NCBI RefSeq assembly: GCF_018599195.1
Contig: NZ_JAHFVK010000001.1
Location: forward strand, 930,001 to 994,000
Length of the DNA: 64,000 bases
Origin: Croceibacterium selenioxidans
GTDB lineage: Bacteria; Pseudomonadota; Alphaproteobacteria; Sphingomonadales; Sphingomonadaceae
Reading direction: 5' to 3'
Shown: positions 24,014 through 32,532 of the stretch, piece after piece
Layout of the letters: the number at the start of each line of letters is the position of its first letter
Numbering within the stretch: the stretch's first letter is position 1
The notes under the pieces: model-generated
Database searches by the model: none
Seen by the model: the letters and a program-made list of their open reading frames with translations, nothing else
What the model was told of the DNA's origin: nothing
Made by a program: the position numbers and the translations under genes

Positions 24014-26989
24014 ATGGCGGAAAACACTAATCAATTCGGATCCGCGCTGCTGGCCCTGACGACGCTGAGACCACCCGATCTCAGGCGCGGCGAAAATTTG
24101 GTCCATTTCGAACTCGAGCTTCCCGAGGCGGTCGCTGAACAAGCGAAACTTGCCGACAACGGTCAGCGCGATCCCCTCGGTCCCAAAGAAGCTGCGACGC
24201 TGTTATGGAAGTCGCCCGTTGCAGCCCAGCTTGACGGGCGGACCAATGCCTGGCGCGACATCACCGGCGTATCCTTGCTCCTTCCTGCGATCGGGCGATT
24301 GGCATCGACGGACGAAGCCGGCTGGCCGAACGATCAATCGGAATTGCAGCAGCTGACAAGCGATCTTGCGGGTCAGGCATGGGCCTCGATCCGTTCGACT
24401 CTCATCGACAGCGATTGTCTGGCAAAGCTCAACGACGTCGTGCTGATCTTCAAGTACGCGGCGGTCGGGCAGACGCGATCGATCCGAACTGCCGCGGATC
24501 TCTATCGCTTCGCGCGGACTCTACTTGCCAACGATGGACCGACGACCCGCCAGGACATGGTGTTGTGGCTCACAGCGCCCCTGGTCGTTCCAGGGGTCAT
24601 GACCAGGCTGCCTGGCCCCCGAGGCCCGAAGAAGCCGCCGGAGCCGTCAACGCACCCCCATCCACCCCATTTCGTGGCCACAGATGTGGTGGCCGCCGCC
24701 ACGCCAGACATGCTTGCGAGACTGCATTCCGAACTAGATGCCAGAGAGGACGCAACGGATGCGGCCCGTGTGCGCGAAATGTTGCACTCCGCTGGCGTAA
24801 CCGATCGCAATCTATTGTCTCGCGTGTCAGCTACAATTTCAGGATCCGACGCCTCTAATGTCTCGGAGCGAAGCAGGATTGCAGCGCCGCGCAAGCGCTC
24901 CCGGATTGTGAGCCTCCATCTTTTCGGCGCACCTGTCCTGCTCGACATCGGCGCAGCAGAGCACCGTACCGCCGCGTTGCGAAGCGCGCTTGCCCGGAAA
25001 GTGGCAGCAGTGCTTCCAGAGGACCTTCGCGACAGGCTACTAAGTTCGGGCGTCGCCCTAGAAGAACTGGACACCTGGCCGGGTGTACTCAGTGCCGCTA
25101 CGGCCTCTCCAAGTTATCTCGAGCCAGTGGGGCGGAACGACTTGCTTCTGGTTCGCCAGACTACGACCGGGTACCGTCGCACCGAAATTGCCTACGTCGA
25201 AAATGTGATGGTCGGAGAGGAACGCGGCCGCAATCACACCGAGCGCAGCCTGAGCAGACAGGAGTTCTTCGAAGAGGTTGAACAGGAGACCGAGGAGACT
25301 CGCGATCTCCAGGTAACCGACAAAGCCGAACTCAGCCGCGAGGTCAGCAATGTCGTTCAGGAGAATCTCAAGGCCGAGGGGAATGTCCAAATTACCAGTC
25401 GCGGACCAACGACGGTTGTCGCCTCTGTCTCGGGCTCTGCGCAGCGATCCACCGAAGAAGCGGCCAAGGCGGCAGAACAATACTCCCGCGAGACCATCGA
25501 AAGGGCGGTCAAGCGGACCCTTCAACGCGTGGTTCGGCAGACGAGATCGATATACGAACGCGAGATTACCGAGGATAACAAGCACGGCTTCAAGGTTGAC
25601 GGGAACGCGACCGATCATGTCTCCGGGGTCTACCAGTACCTTGAGAGAGTTAGTCGCGCGAAGATCTTCTGGTACGGCGAACGCGAACTCTATGACATCC
25701 TGATCCCGGAGCCGGCTGCTCTCATGTGGCATTTCGCGATCCAGCGGCGCGAAATCCAGATTCCAATCGAAGCGCCGGACGCGGACCTCTTCGCATCTCT
25801 GACGTTGGCCAATATCGCCGACAACAGGGAAGCGATTATTCGGGCCTTTCGTGTCACGGACATGCCGCCTACCCTTGTCGAAGAGCGGACCGTTTCGGAC
25901 ACGTTCTCGGGGACTGGCGGCGGCGACAGCGGCAAATATGCCGGGGGCAAGGAACTCCAGATCCCCGATGGCTACGTGATGGTCAGCGCCAGCGTTGGAA
26001 TCTCGGTCGAAATTGAAGACCCGATGGTTCCGAATGGCGGGTTCTCGCTTGGCGGCGACGTCCAGCAGTGGACGATCGCGACGACGGGCAATCAGGGCCA
26101 GGCTTCTTTGCAGTTCGACTTTTCAGGAAACCCGCGGCCAGGACCCACGGTCGCCTACGCGGTCAACGCGGACAACTTCACAAGTTTTGGCGGCACAATC
26201 TCGGTCAAGCTCAAGCTGACCGATCAGGCTCGCGAACAATGGGCCATCAACGCCTATTCCAAAGTCGCCGACCGCTTTGAATCCCTAAGGCGCGAGTATG
26301 CAACCGCCGTAATCCAGGCCTCAGCCAACCAGCCTCAAAGTGAAGTCAATCTCCCCGACGGGAGCCGCTCGTGGTTGGAGCGGGTGGTGCGAAGTGAACT
26401 TCAACGCTCGTCGATCGACGTGATGCGGAATCGGCCCGTCGACTACGATCTGGTTGCCGACTATCCGTCCGTGAACGAAGACGGGACGCTCGACGCGCAT
26501 CCGATAGTCGACCTGGCCGCCCTGGCGTCGGCGGCGCCCGAGGTGCGGTTTCTCCAGCAAGCCTTCGAATGGGAGCATCTCGGCTGGGTGCTCTACCCGT
26601 ATTTCTGGGGCCGGAGGAGCGAATGGAGCAAGACGGTAGTCGTCGCTCATCCCGATCCGGACTTTTCGGCTTTCCTCAACGCCGGCGCCGCCCGCGTCCA
26701 AATCCCCGTAAGGCCGGGCTTCGAAGCGATGGTCAAACACTTCATGGAAACAGGCGAAGTCTATGAAGGCGAAGGCCTGCCGAAAATGGGGGACCCGGGC
26801 TACGTCACCTTCATCGACGAGCAGCTAACCTCCCTAGGGGCGCCCGGCGAAGAAATTCAGTGGCCGCCCGACAATCCGCGGGAATGGGACATCGTAGCGC
26901 CGACCTCCCTGCTCCTGCTGCGCGGCCGGGAGGAAACGCGGCTGCCAGCTTGGGATCCGGCGAACGGGCAAGAACTCAATCCGCCCTGA
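24014..26989 (+). CDS. Large uncharacterised protein (991 aa) coupled to a phospholipase D
   Basis: I recognise no named family. From the sequence: an alpha/beta-looking N-terminal third; a proline/histidine linker at about residues 200-215; a long charged helical zone at about 405-545 ('QEFFEEVEQETEETRDLQV', 'STEEAAKAAEQYSRETIERAV') that looks like a coiled coil; then 'FWYGERELYDILIPEPAALM', a glycine-rich beta region (about 635-735), and a tryptophan-rich segment 'FEWEHLGWVLYPYFWGRR'. No signal peptide or membrane helix is clear. Its stop overlaps the start of the PLD gene (TGATG), indicating coupling. The layout suggests a self-assembling or delivery-type structural protein, but that is inference. 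Confidence 0.75.
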   Translation: MAENTNQFGSALLALTTLRPPDLRRGENLVHFELELPEAVAEQAKLADNGQRDPLGPKEAATLLWKSPVAAQLDGRTNAWRDITGVSLLLPAIGRLASTDEAGWPNDQSELQQLTSDLAGQAWASIRSTLIDSDCLAKLNDVVLIFKYAAVGQTRSIRTAADLYRFARTLLANDGPTTRQDMVLWLTAPLVVPGVMTRLPGPRGPKKPPEPSTHPHPPHFVATDVVAAATPDMLARLHSELDAREDATDAARVREMLHSAGVTDRNLLSRVSATISGSDASNVSERSRIAAPRKRSRIVSLHLFGAPVLLDIGAAEHRTAALRSALARKVAAVLPEDLRDRLLSSGVALEELDTWPGVLSAATASPSYLEPVGRNDLLLVRQTTTGYRRTEIAYVENVMVGEERGRNHTERSLSRQEFFEEVEQETEETRDLQVTDKAELSREVSNVVQENLKAEGNVQITSRGPTTVVASVSGSAQRSTEEAAKAAEQYSRETIERAVKRTLQRVVRQTRSIYEREITEDNKHGFKVDGNATDHVSGVYQYLERVSRAKIFWYGERELYDILIPEPAALMWHFAIQRREIQIPIEAPDADLFASLTLANIADNREAIIRAFRVTDMPPTLVEERTVSDTFSGTGGGDSGKYAGGKELQIPDGYVMVSASVGISVEIEDPMVPNGGFSLGGDVQQWTIATTGNQGQASLQFDFSGNPRPGPTVAYAVNADNFTSFGGTISVKLKLTDQAREQWAINAYSKVADRFESLRREYATAVIQASANQPQSEVNLPDGSRSWLERVVRSELQRSSIDVMRNRPVDYDLVADYPSVNEDGTLDAHPIVDLAALASAAPEVRFLQQAFEWEHLGWVLYPYFWGRRSEWSKTVVVAHPDPDFSAFLNAGAARVQIPVRPGFEAMVKHFMETGEVYEGEGLPKMGDPGYVTFIDEQLTSLGAPGEEIQWPPDNPREWDIVAPTSLLLLRGREETRLPAWDPANGQELNPP

Positions 26990-28716
26990 TGGCCAAGCCA
27001 GAAGATTTCTTCCTTCCTGAAAAAACGGGAGCCTTCGACGAAGTCCGAGGTCCGCAGCGAAGCGCCACCGCGCTCTTCCCAATCATCGACGGTGAACCGA
27101 TCTTTGCCGATCAGGAGAGGACGATTTTCGCTGCGACGAAATCGGTGCTTCTCGCATCCTGGGCGTTCAATCCGCACCTGCCTATTAGCGATAAGACTCT
27201 TCGTAAGAGCTTTTTCCGATGGGGAGATTTGCTCGTCCACATGGCTGGCAAAAAGAAGGTGTCGGTTCACATCCTGACAAGCGACTTTGACCCCATTTTC
27301 CAGTTCGACAAACATCTGGCAGCTTGGCTAGCCTTTTCCGAACTTGCCGTTGGCGTGGATCGGCTCAGAATTCCTGAAGAAAAGTTCCAGATGGTCATCG
27401 GCCGGCATGACGCCGATTGGTCCCCAAACCCGCTCCTGAACACCTTTCTCCGATCGCGCTACGACGCTGTTCTAGCGGCGATCAACGATCCAAAGACTGC
27501 AAGCGCCGTCAGGTTGCTTCCAGGCCTTTGGGACAGGATCCAGTTCAAGGGGGGCGCTGCCGAATGGATCGATCCTACGACCATCGCGCCGATCCTTGTT
27601 GGGAGCCTTCACCAGAAGCTCCTCATCGTCGACGAGCGGATCGCCTATGTTTCGGGTATCAATCACGTAGGGGTGAATCGCGACAATCGTGCCCATACCC
27701 TGCTTCGCGATACCAAGAAGTGGCACGACGGTTCGGTGCGAGTGACGGGGGAGATTCTCGACGATATCGTCAATTCCGCCTATGCCACTTGGAACGATCA
27801 GCGGATCAAGGCGGCGACTTTCCTCGACAAGGCCAACAAAGCGCAGCCGCGCCTTGCCATCCCGGCTCGAAAGACCCTCGATCTGGTCCCGGCGAGTTCC
27901 GCCAAGCCAGCAAAGACCTCGACGAAATCCAAGCCCAAACCGGCGGGGCCGATACCCTGCCAGGCCTGGCGGACCATGAGCCGGAAGATTAACTCGAGCG
28001 ATCAGCCTGATACGAGCGTCGCCGACATCGTCGAAGGTCATGTCAACGCGATCAAACAGGCCGAAAAGTTCATCTATCTCGAAAACCAGTACCTGCGCGA
28101 CGGGCGCATAGGTCAGGCACTCATCGACAAGCTGACGGCCGCCAAGGACTTGAACCTCATCGTAGTCCTGCCTGCCGTTTCCGAGGAGATGATGGGGGCG
28201 GCAGACCCGATAAGCCTGACCGGGGTTGCACTCCAGTTCGAGATCATCAGGCAGCTCGAGGCCTTCGGCAATAGGTTCGGCGCGTTTGGTCTCTTTGCGC
28301 CGATCGCGCCTCCCAAGAAGGGAGAGCCCTTCAAGGATGTGATCTACGTCCACAACAAGGTGATGATTGTAGATGACGTCTTCGCCACGATGGGCAGCGC
28401 CAACTTGAACGAGCGGGGCACGAAGCTTGACTTCGAGCTCAATCTTGCTTGGCACTCGCCCAAAATCGTCAAGGCGCTTCGCGCATCGCTCTGGAAGGAG
28501 ATTTTGGGCTCCGGGGTCGATTTTTCAGGGTGGAAGCCAGCGGTGTTTGCCAAGAGTTGGGGCGACCTTGCAGCCAAGAATGCGGCGAGGCCCCCGACCA
28601 AACGCAAGGGATTCCTCATGCCCTTGGTCAACCGGCAGGGTGCTAACTTACCGCTCGTTCCAAATTGGCTCGCTCAATCCGGTGGATCGACCACGCAGGG
28701 TGTGATCGTCGGATAA
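26989..28716 (+). CDS. Phospholipase D-family protein with two HKD motifs
   Basis: A 575-aa protein with both catalytic HKD motifs: 'LHQKLLIVDERIAYVSGIN' (about residue 207) and 'VHNKVMIVDDVFATMGSANLNERG' region (about residue 453). Such enzymes hydrolyse or exchange phosphodiester head groups of phospholipids. A basic, lysine/proline-rich linker (about 300-325) separates the two halves. No signal peptide is seen, and the C-terminus is basic then glycine-rich. The start at 26989 overlaps the upstream stop. Pairing with a large unknown protein makes it a candidate membrane-attacking effector, although a housekeeping lipid role is possible. Confidence 0.88.
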   Translation: MAKPEDFFLPEKTGAFDEVRGPQRSATALFPIIDGEPIFADQERTIFAATKSVLLASWAFNPHLPISDKTLRKSFFRWGDLLVHMAGKKKVSVHILTSDFDPIFQFDKHLAAWLAFSELAVGVDRLRIPEEKFQMVIGRHDADWSPNPLLNTFLRSRYDAVLAAINDPKTASAVRLLPGLWDRIQFKGGAAEWIDPTTIAPILVGSLHQKLLIVDERIAYVSGINHVGVNRDNRAHTLLRDTKKWHDGSVRVTGEILDDIVNSAYATWNDQRIKAATFLDKANKAQPRLAIPARKTLDLVPASSAKPAKTSTKSKPKPAGPIPCQAWRTMSRKINSSDQPDTSVADIVEGHVNAIKQAEKFIYLENQYLRDGRIGQALIDKLTAAKDLNLIVVLPAVSEEMMGAADPISLTGVALQFEIIRQLEAFGNRFGAFGLFAPIAPPKKGEPFKDVIYVHNKVMIVDDVFATMGSANLNERGTKLDFELNLAWHSPKIVKALRASLWKEILGSGVDFSGWKPAVFAKSWGDLAAKNAARPPTKRKGFLMPLVNRQGANLPLVPNWLAQSGGSTTQGVIVG

Positions 28717-29002
28717 ACTGCTTCTGCAGCAAAATAGTCACAAATTCGAATGTGTTCGAGCCAACCAAATTTCTTGCACTTTGTTAGTCCGCAGAATTAA
28801 GTCCATAAAAATGCCCAATGTATTTTTAGTTAGTTTAGTCAACTATAACCTGGGTTAAAGAGTTGATTTAATCTAGATTAAATCATTGCAAAACAAATAT
28901 AGCCGCGTCTCTAATTTATTAAGACAAGCGGTTTGCGTTCCAGTACATACGTCTAGCGACCCGGAGGGCTCGAAGCAGCAGTGTAACGAGTTCAACGTCT
29001 AA
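28717..29002. other. AT-rich intergenic region, no gene seen
   Basis: This gene-free stretch is markedly AT-rich at 28740-28930 against the GC-rich surroundings. It contains a long perfect palindrome (28864-28885) and leads into a strong plus-strand terminator. It could contain a promoter and a small RNA ending at the terminator. Confidence 0.5.
28864..28885. promoter_or_regulatory. Perfect 22-nt palindrome, possible operator
   Basis: The left arm is TGATTTAATCT and the right arm its exact reverse complement, with no spacer. It is AT-rich in a GC-rich genome and lies in a gene-free region. It could be the site of a dimeric regulator or a hairpin. No regulator gene is adjacent. Confidence 0.4.
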
Positions 29003-29035
29003 GGGCGGCCCTCTAAAGGGGCCGCCCTCTTTTTA
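29003..29035 (+). terminator. Strong Rho-independent terminator
   Basis: GGGCGGCC (29003-29010) pairs with GGCCGCCC (29020-29027), followed by TCTTTTT. It lies about 290 bases after the PLD gene with no gene in between, so it may end a long 3' UTR or an independent small RNA. Confidence 0.85.
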
Positions 29036-29128
29036 GATCTTGGGGTTGTCGGCAAAGCCGAGAACGCTGTGCGGGAGGACGACGAGGAGCAGGGCGGTTT
29101 CGTGTGATGGCAGGAGACGTAACTGTCC

Positions 29129-29323
29129 TTACCCTATGGCCGCATGGGACGTTGCCAAACGCTTCGCTCGAACTTTCGTCACCTCGTCGGCTAACCGAGC
29201 TAGCCCTTCCAATGTGTGGGCTGAGGTAAGGTATTTTTCGCGCACGTTTTCGAGGACCACGTTTACGGCCTCCATCCGCGCCGCCGCTGCCAGGCGCAGA
29301 TAATCTGCGGGGGTCTCCTTCAT
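29129..29323 (-). CDS. Small protein of unknown function, last gene of a coupled cluster
   Basis: A 64-aa, mostly helical protein (MKETPADYLRLAAAARM, then EAVNVVLENVREKYLTSAH and TLEGLARLADEVTKVRAK). No family recognised. Its start overlaps the stop of the preceding 55-aa gene (ATGA), and a TGAGGC ribosome site lies 7 bases upstream. It ends about 95 bases from the terminator that faces the other way. Coupling to its neighbours supports it as a real gene. Confidence 0.65.
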   Translation of the reverse strand: MKETPADYLRLAAAARMEAVNVVLENVREKYLTSAHTLEGLARLADEVTKVRAKRLATSHAAIG

Positions 29324-29487
29324 CTGCTTTGCCTCAGCCGACGAGCGCGCTTCGCTTCCGTTATGGCGTAGGCGAGGTTCGTGTAGTTATAGCCCCCGAC
29401 CGCGTAGTAGGCGACCGAGGTGCTACTGATCTCCGGCTTATCAAGGGACACCGGCTCGGCGAGTTCAGTTCTGCATTTCGAATTCAT
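29320..29487 (-). CDS. 55-aa small protein with a VGGYxYTNLAxA motif
   Basis: A manual translation of a short frame gives MNSKCRTELAEPVSLDKPEI, SSTSVAYYAVGGYNYTNLAY and AITEAKRARRLRQSR. It overlaps both neighbours by ATGA (29484-29487 and 29320-29323). The segment 'VGGYNYTNLAYAITEAKRAR' matches 'VGGYTYTNLADAVAQARRIQ' in the divergent gene at 30394-30597, so the two define a small paralogous family. The motif predicts a strand-turn then a basic helix. Function unknown. Confidence 0.65.
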   Translation of the reverse strand: MNSKCRTELAEPVSLDKPEISSTSVAYYAVGGYNYTNLAYAITEAKRARRLRQSR

Positions 29488-29783
29488 GACCGGCCCTCTC
29501 TAACTGATAGGCCAAAGGGCGCTGCAAATTTCAAGGAGACGGGCGCGGCGTAGCGCTTCAGTACGGCCACCGCCTCTCGGCACTTCTCCTCGCTGGGATA
29601 GCCCCCGGCCTCGACAAGGATTTGCCCAGCCTTGTCCAGTAGTCGCCAGCGCCAATCTCCCCCGGAGAACTGGGTCGCCGTGAGCCGGACCTGGTCCGCG
29701 CGGTAGACCTCGAAACGGCATGCCGCGCCGTCGGAAATGTTCGGCTCATCGGCTTCGATGGGCGTACGAGAATGGTCGTTCAT
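29484..29783 (-). CDS. DUF1508 (YegP-like) domain protein
   Basis: A 99-aa protein. 'CRFEVYRADQVRLTATQFS' and 'GGDWRWRLLDKAGQILVEAGG', then 'YPSEEKCREAVAVLKRYA' are the DUF1508 pattern: a short beta unit with '.W.W.L....G..I......Y.....C...I..V'. YegP-type proteins are small and often stress-associated, with no known activity. The start at 29783 is fixed by a GAGGAG site 6 bases upstream. The stop overlaps the next start by ATGA. Confidence 0.78.
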   Translation of the reverse strand: MNDHSRTPIEADEPNISDGAACRFEVYRADQVRLTATQFSGGDWRWRLLDKAGQILVEAGGYPSEEKCREAVAVLKRYAAPVSLKFAAPFGLSVREGRS

Positions 29784-29878
29784 GAGAATCTCCTCGCCGA
29801 GCAAGGGGCGGTCATGCGCCGTTGCACGTGCGCGGCTAGCGAAACGATCGCGTTGCACGCTGCCTGGGTGAGTCTGCC

Positions 29879-30115
29879 TCATGCCAGGTATCCTTGCTGG
29901 TGCCGCACGGGACCGGCGAGAGATCGGTTATCAATCGCAGCTAGCGCGTCCCAGGAAGGAGCGCCGGATGCGCCCATTGACCGCTGCATGCAGCCGATCC
30001 GGCCTGCGATGTGAGAGGCGCTCACCTCGTGCTCATGGCGCAGTTCTGCGGAACTTGCCCGTCCGGCCTTGATCAAGAGTATCTGGTGATCGAAATAAAG
30101 CTGATTGAGATCCAC
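29879..30115 (-). CDS. Small protein of unknown function (MDLNQLYFDHQ type)
   Basis: A 78-aa protein starting at GTG 30115, with an excellent GAGGAGG site 6 bases upstream. The sequence begins (M)DLNQLYFDHQILLIKAG and has 'HEVSASHIAGRIGCMQRSMG' and 'APSWDAL' in the middle, a pattern I recall from many uncharacterised sphingomonad proteins. It is probably helical and cytoplasmic. It heads the minus-strand cluster, with a 95-bp gap to the DUF1508 gene. Confidence 0.65.
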   Translation of the reverse strand: MDLNQLYFDHQILLIKAGRASSAELRHEHEVSASHIAGRIGCMQRSMGASGAPSWDALAAIDNRSLAGPVRHQQGYLA

Positions 30116-30393
30116 GGCATCCTCCTCTTCGTAGCGGGAGCACATCGGATCTCTCAGTCACGGGCGCCTACGGGGCATCGGCTCGTGATAAAATATATAT
30201 ATTGTATATTCCCAGAATTTCAAGGACAGGGCGGTCATATAGTAGAATAGAGTCATATATATTATTTTGATCTTATATTTTAAGTATCCATTGCAATCAC
30301 AATTCGGCAAGCCATATCTGGATCATCGGCGGCAATTTTTCTAGCGCTGTCGGCTGAGAGACATTGAGCTCCCGCTATCGAGGAGCGTCCATC
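30116..30393. other. Divergent AT-rich promoter region
   Basis: This 278-bp gap lies between the two divergent small-gene clusters. It contains ATAAAATATATATATTGTATA (split by position: 30188-30209) and a second AT block at 30240-30285. No GGAAC-type (EcfG) or FNR-type site was found. It presumably holds promoters for both clusters. Confidence 0.5.
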
Positions 30394-30597
30394 ATGTCAC
30401 AATTCACCCATCCGAATGCCGCCTCCCACAATTGGGAGAACGAAGGTGGCAGCGTGGGCCCCGAGTCCTATGCTGGTTCCTTAGGGGTGGTGCGGGTGCT
30501 CACCGAGACCTTCAAGGTAGGAGGCTACACCTACACCAATCTGGCGGATGCCGTCGCACAGGCCCGGCGCATTCAAGCGCCGAGAATTGGACGATGA
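30394..30597 (+). CDS. 67-aa small protein with a VGGYxYTNLAxA motif
   Basis: The start MSQFTHPNAASHNWENEGG follows a GAGGAGCG ribosome site. The C-terminal half, 'FKVGGYTYTNLADAVAQARR', is the second member of the motif family found at 29320-29487. The N-terminus is polar and glycine/serine-rich. The stop overlaps the start of a 30-aa membrane peptide (ATGA at 30594-30597), copying the coupled style of the opposite cluster. Confidence 0.7.
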   Translation: MSQFTHPNAASHNWENEGGSVGPESYAGSLGVVRVLTETFKVGGYTYTNLADAVAQARRIQAPRIGR

Positions 30598-30686
30598 GCC
30601 TGCGCGAGGGTCAGGGCCCTGCCTACTTCGGAGTGCTGCTGCCGCTCGCGGGCATTTTGCTGCTCATTTGGTGGATGGTAAACTGA
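30594..30686 (+). CDS. 30-aa single-span membrane peptide
   Basis: MSLREGQGPAYFGVLLPLAG then ILLLIWWMVN. It is a short cytoplasmic tail and one membrane helix that ends the protein. It overlaps the previous stop by ATGA. Small membrane peptides of this kind often tune larger membrane complexes; its partner is unknown. Confidence 0.5.
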   Translation: MSLREGQGPAYFGVLLPLAGILLLIWWMVN

Positions 30687-30713
30687 TGCGCCGCTTGGGA
30701 CCTTCTCCGCGCC

Positions 30714-32159
30714 CTAAGGTCCCATATCGGATGCCGAAGGGTGGAGCAGGGGGCTTTCATTGGCCGGAAACCCTATCGCGGCCGCCACGCGGTCATTCCA
30801 GCCGTAAGGATCGGCCCGAATGACGGGCTCGCCGGTATCGTCGAATAGCACCGTCTGGTAGAATAGCCTGACCGGAATCTCGCGAGGCAGTGGGACAAAA
30901 CTCTCTTTGCCGGTCCTACGTGCCTTCTGCCATTCGTCGAGGATACCTTCGTCTCGCGCGAGCATCGTGGCAAACCCTACAGCGTCCTCAACGCGGACGC
31001 AGCCATGGCTGCGCTGACGTTGGGCTTCCTTGAACAGCTGCTTGGCGGGAGTGTCGTGAAGGTAGATCTCATGCTCGTTCTTCATGTCGAACTTGACGAG
31101 CCCCAAGGAGTTGCGCGGCCCTGGCTGTTGAACGATCCAGCCGTCCTTCCAGGTCATATTGTTGCGGCGGAGATAGCCGGCACCCTTGCCCTCGATCTCC
31201 TTGTTCTGGATCGAACGCGGCACCGTCCAGGTGGGATTGGCGACTAGCCGATGGATAGGCGATCCCAGCTGCGGCGTCTCCGCGTCGGGTTTGCCGACCA
31301 CGACCTTGCGCATGTCCGCGACCTTGCCATCGCGCCAGTAGGTTAGCCTGGCGGAGGCGAGGTTGACGTCGATGCGAGTGGGCGGCGCATTCTCGTCTAG
31401 CCAGCGCATGCGCTCCATCGCAACCGCAAGGGCTCGAGCACGTTCGGCGTCCGACAGGTTGAGAATTTCCAGCGCCTCCTTGCCAATGACGCCGTCCGGC
31501 TTGATGCCATAGTCGGCCTGCATGTGTTTGACGGCCCGCACTATCGCCGGGCTGTAGCCGTCTCCTTGGGCGGAGGAGGGATCGAGATAATCGGATGCGA
31601 CGAGTTGGCGAGCGATCGCCGGTACACGCGGATCAGTCGCGCCTGGTTTTAGCGGCACGGCCGTATTGGGGATGTCAGCTCCCGCGGCCTCACTTTGATT
31701 TCGCAGCGCAAGGTACGCTCGTGACAGCCGGGTGTAGTTGACGTCTCGGGGTGCAAGGCCGTCGAGCCACTCGCCGAGCTTATCTTTCCTCAAGGCCTCC
31801 GCCAGTCCGCGGTGCAGGTCGGGGCTTGGGCCTGGGACCGTGTAGATCGTAAACAGCTTGGCAGGATCGGACGCCCCTTGAGCAACTGCCTTCGCATAGC
31901 GAAGGGCGCTTCGTGTGAGAGCTTCCTGGCCGGCTGCTGTGTCAGGCTGACCTTCCACCTCGAAGTGTAACCGATCCAGCGCATGAACGGCCCGGCGATC
32001 AATGGCTTGTCGCAATTGCTTTACCGAGGCCTCGCTCCAACGCGCTTGTTGGGCCGCCTCATCGGTATCTTGTCGGTCGGAGTCACCGGAAAGAATTCCG
32101 CAGCCCGATAATGAAAGTGATATGGCCAGAAAGCAGCAGGCAAACGGACTTCTATGCAC
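30714..32159 (-). CDS. L,D-transpeptidase lipoprotein (YcbB/LdtD type)
   Basis: A 481-aa protein from a GTG at 32159, fixed by AAGGAG 6 bases upstream. It has a lipoprotein signal ending 'LSLSGC' (Cys about 20). It has a peptidoglycan-binding-like segment ('SPAIVRAVKHMQADYGIKPD', 'GVIGKEALEIL', about 225-260) and a YkuD catalytic domain with the nucleophile motif 'HDTPAKQLF...RSHGCVRVED'. LdtD-type enzymes form 3-3 cross-links in peptidoglycan and are induced by envelope stress. Earlier, roughly 120 residues form a helical domain of the YcbB type. Convergent with the tiny genes at 30394-30686. Confidence 0.9.
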   Translation of the reverse strand: MHRSPFACCFLAISLSLSGCGILSGDSDRQDTDEAAQQARWSEASVKQLRQAIDRRAVHALDRLHFEVEGQPDTAAGQEALTRSALRYAKAVAQGASDPAKLFTIYTVPGPSPDLHRGLAEALRKDKLGEWLDGLAPRDVNYTRLSRAYLALRNQSEAAGADIPNTAVPLKPGATDPRVPAIARQLVASDYLDPSSAQGDGYSPAIVRAVKHMQADYGIKPDGVIGKEALEILNLSDAERARALAVAMERMRWLDENAPPTRIDVNLASARLTYWRDGKVADMRKVVVGKPDAETPQLGSPIHRLVANPTWTVPRSIQNKEIEGKGAGYLRRNNMTWKDGWIVQQPGPRNSLGLVKFDMKNEHEIYLHDTPAKQLFKEAQRQRSHGCVRVEDAVGFATMLARDEGILDEWQKARRTGKESFVPLPREIPVRLFYQTVLFDDTGEPVIRADPYGWNDRVAAAIGFPANESPLLHPSASDMGP

Positions 32160-32462
32160 CGAGATCTCCTTGCAGGACGAATGTTCCAAATCCTGGAAGA
32201 CGCCTTTGGCTCCCGGTCGATTTGGTTTGGAAGAAGAGTGCCACTCCCACAAAAAGCACAACGCACCGCGGTGCATTTTGGCCATCAGTGCACCGGCCGG
32301 CCCGGGATTCAGGAATGATCGAGCTCAATATAGCGTCGCAATTCCCGTAATAAGGAAAAATCTATAAAGCGACGCAATGAATAATAGACAAACGACAAGT
32401 GTTCGTCATCTATGAGGCGGCGGGTTTAAGAAAATTAGTTGTAAATAATAATCTCCTTTATA
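32160..32462. other. Divergent intergenic region, no gene seen
   Basis: The left part is an open extension of the L,D-transpeptidase frame without family character. The right part (32340-32462) is AT-rich with no gene. It probably holds the L,D-transpeptidase promoter on the minus strand. Confidence 0.4.
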
Positions 32463-32487
32463 GGAACAAATTGGGCGTCAGGTGGTT
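32463..32487 (+). promoter_or_regulatory. Possible EcfG (general stress sigma) promoter
   Basis: GGAAC (32463-32467), a 17-nt spacer and GTT (32485-32487) fit the alphaproteobacterial EcfG pattern GGAAC-N16/17-CGTT apart from G instead of C before GTT. It lies about 46 bases upstream of the repeat-protein start. Confidence 0.45.
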
Positions 32488-32532
32488 TTCGTGATGAGAA
32501 GTCGGCTTCCGCTTGCTTCAGGAGTTTCCATC

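Noticed and set aside
30686-30823. 45-codon frame after the 30-aa membrane peptide (TGATG overlap)
   Set aside because: It runs into the convergent L,D-transpeptidase gene, and its composition looks like antisense of that gene. The overlap alone is weak evidence.
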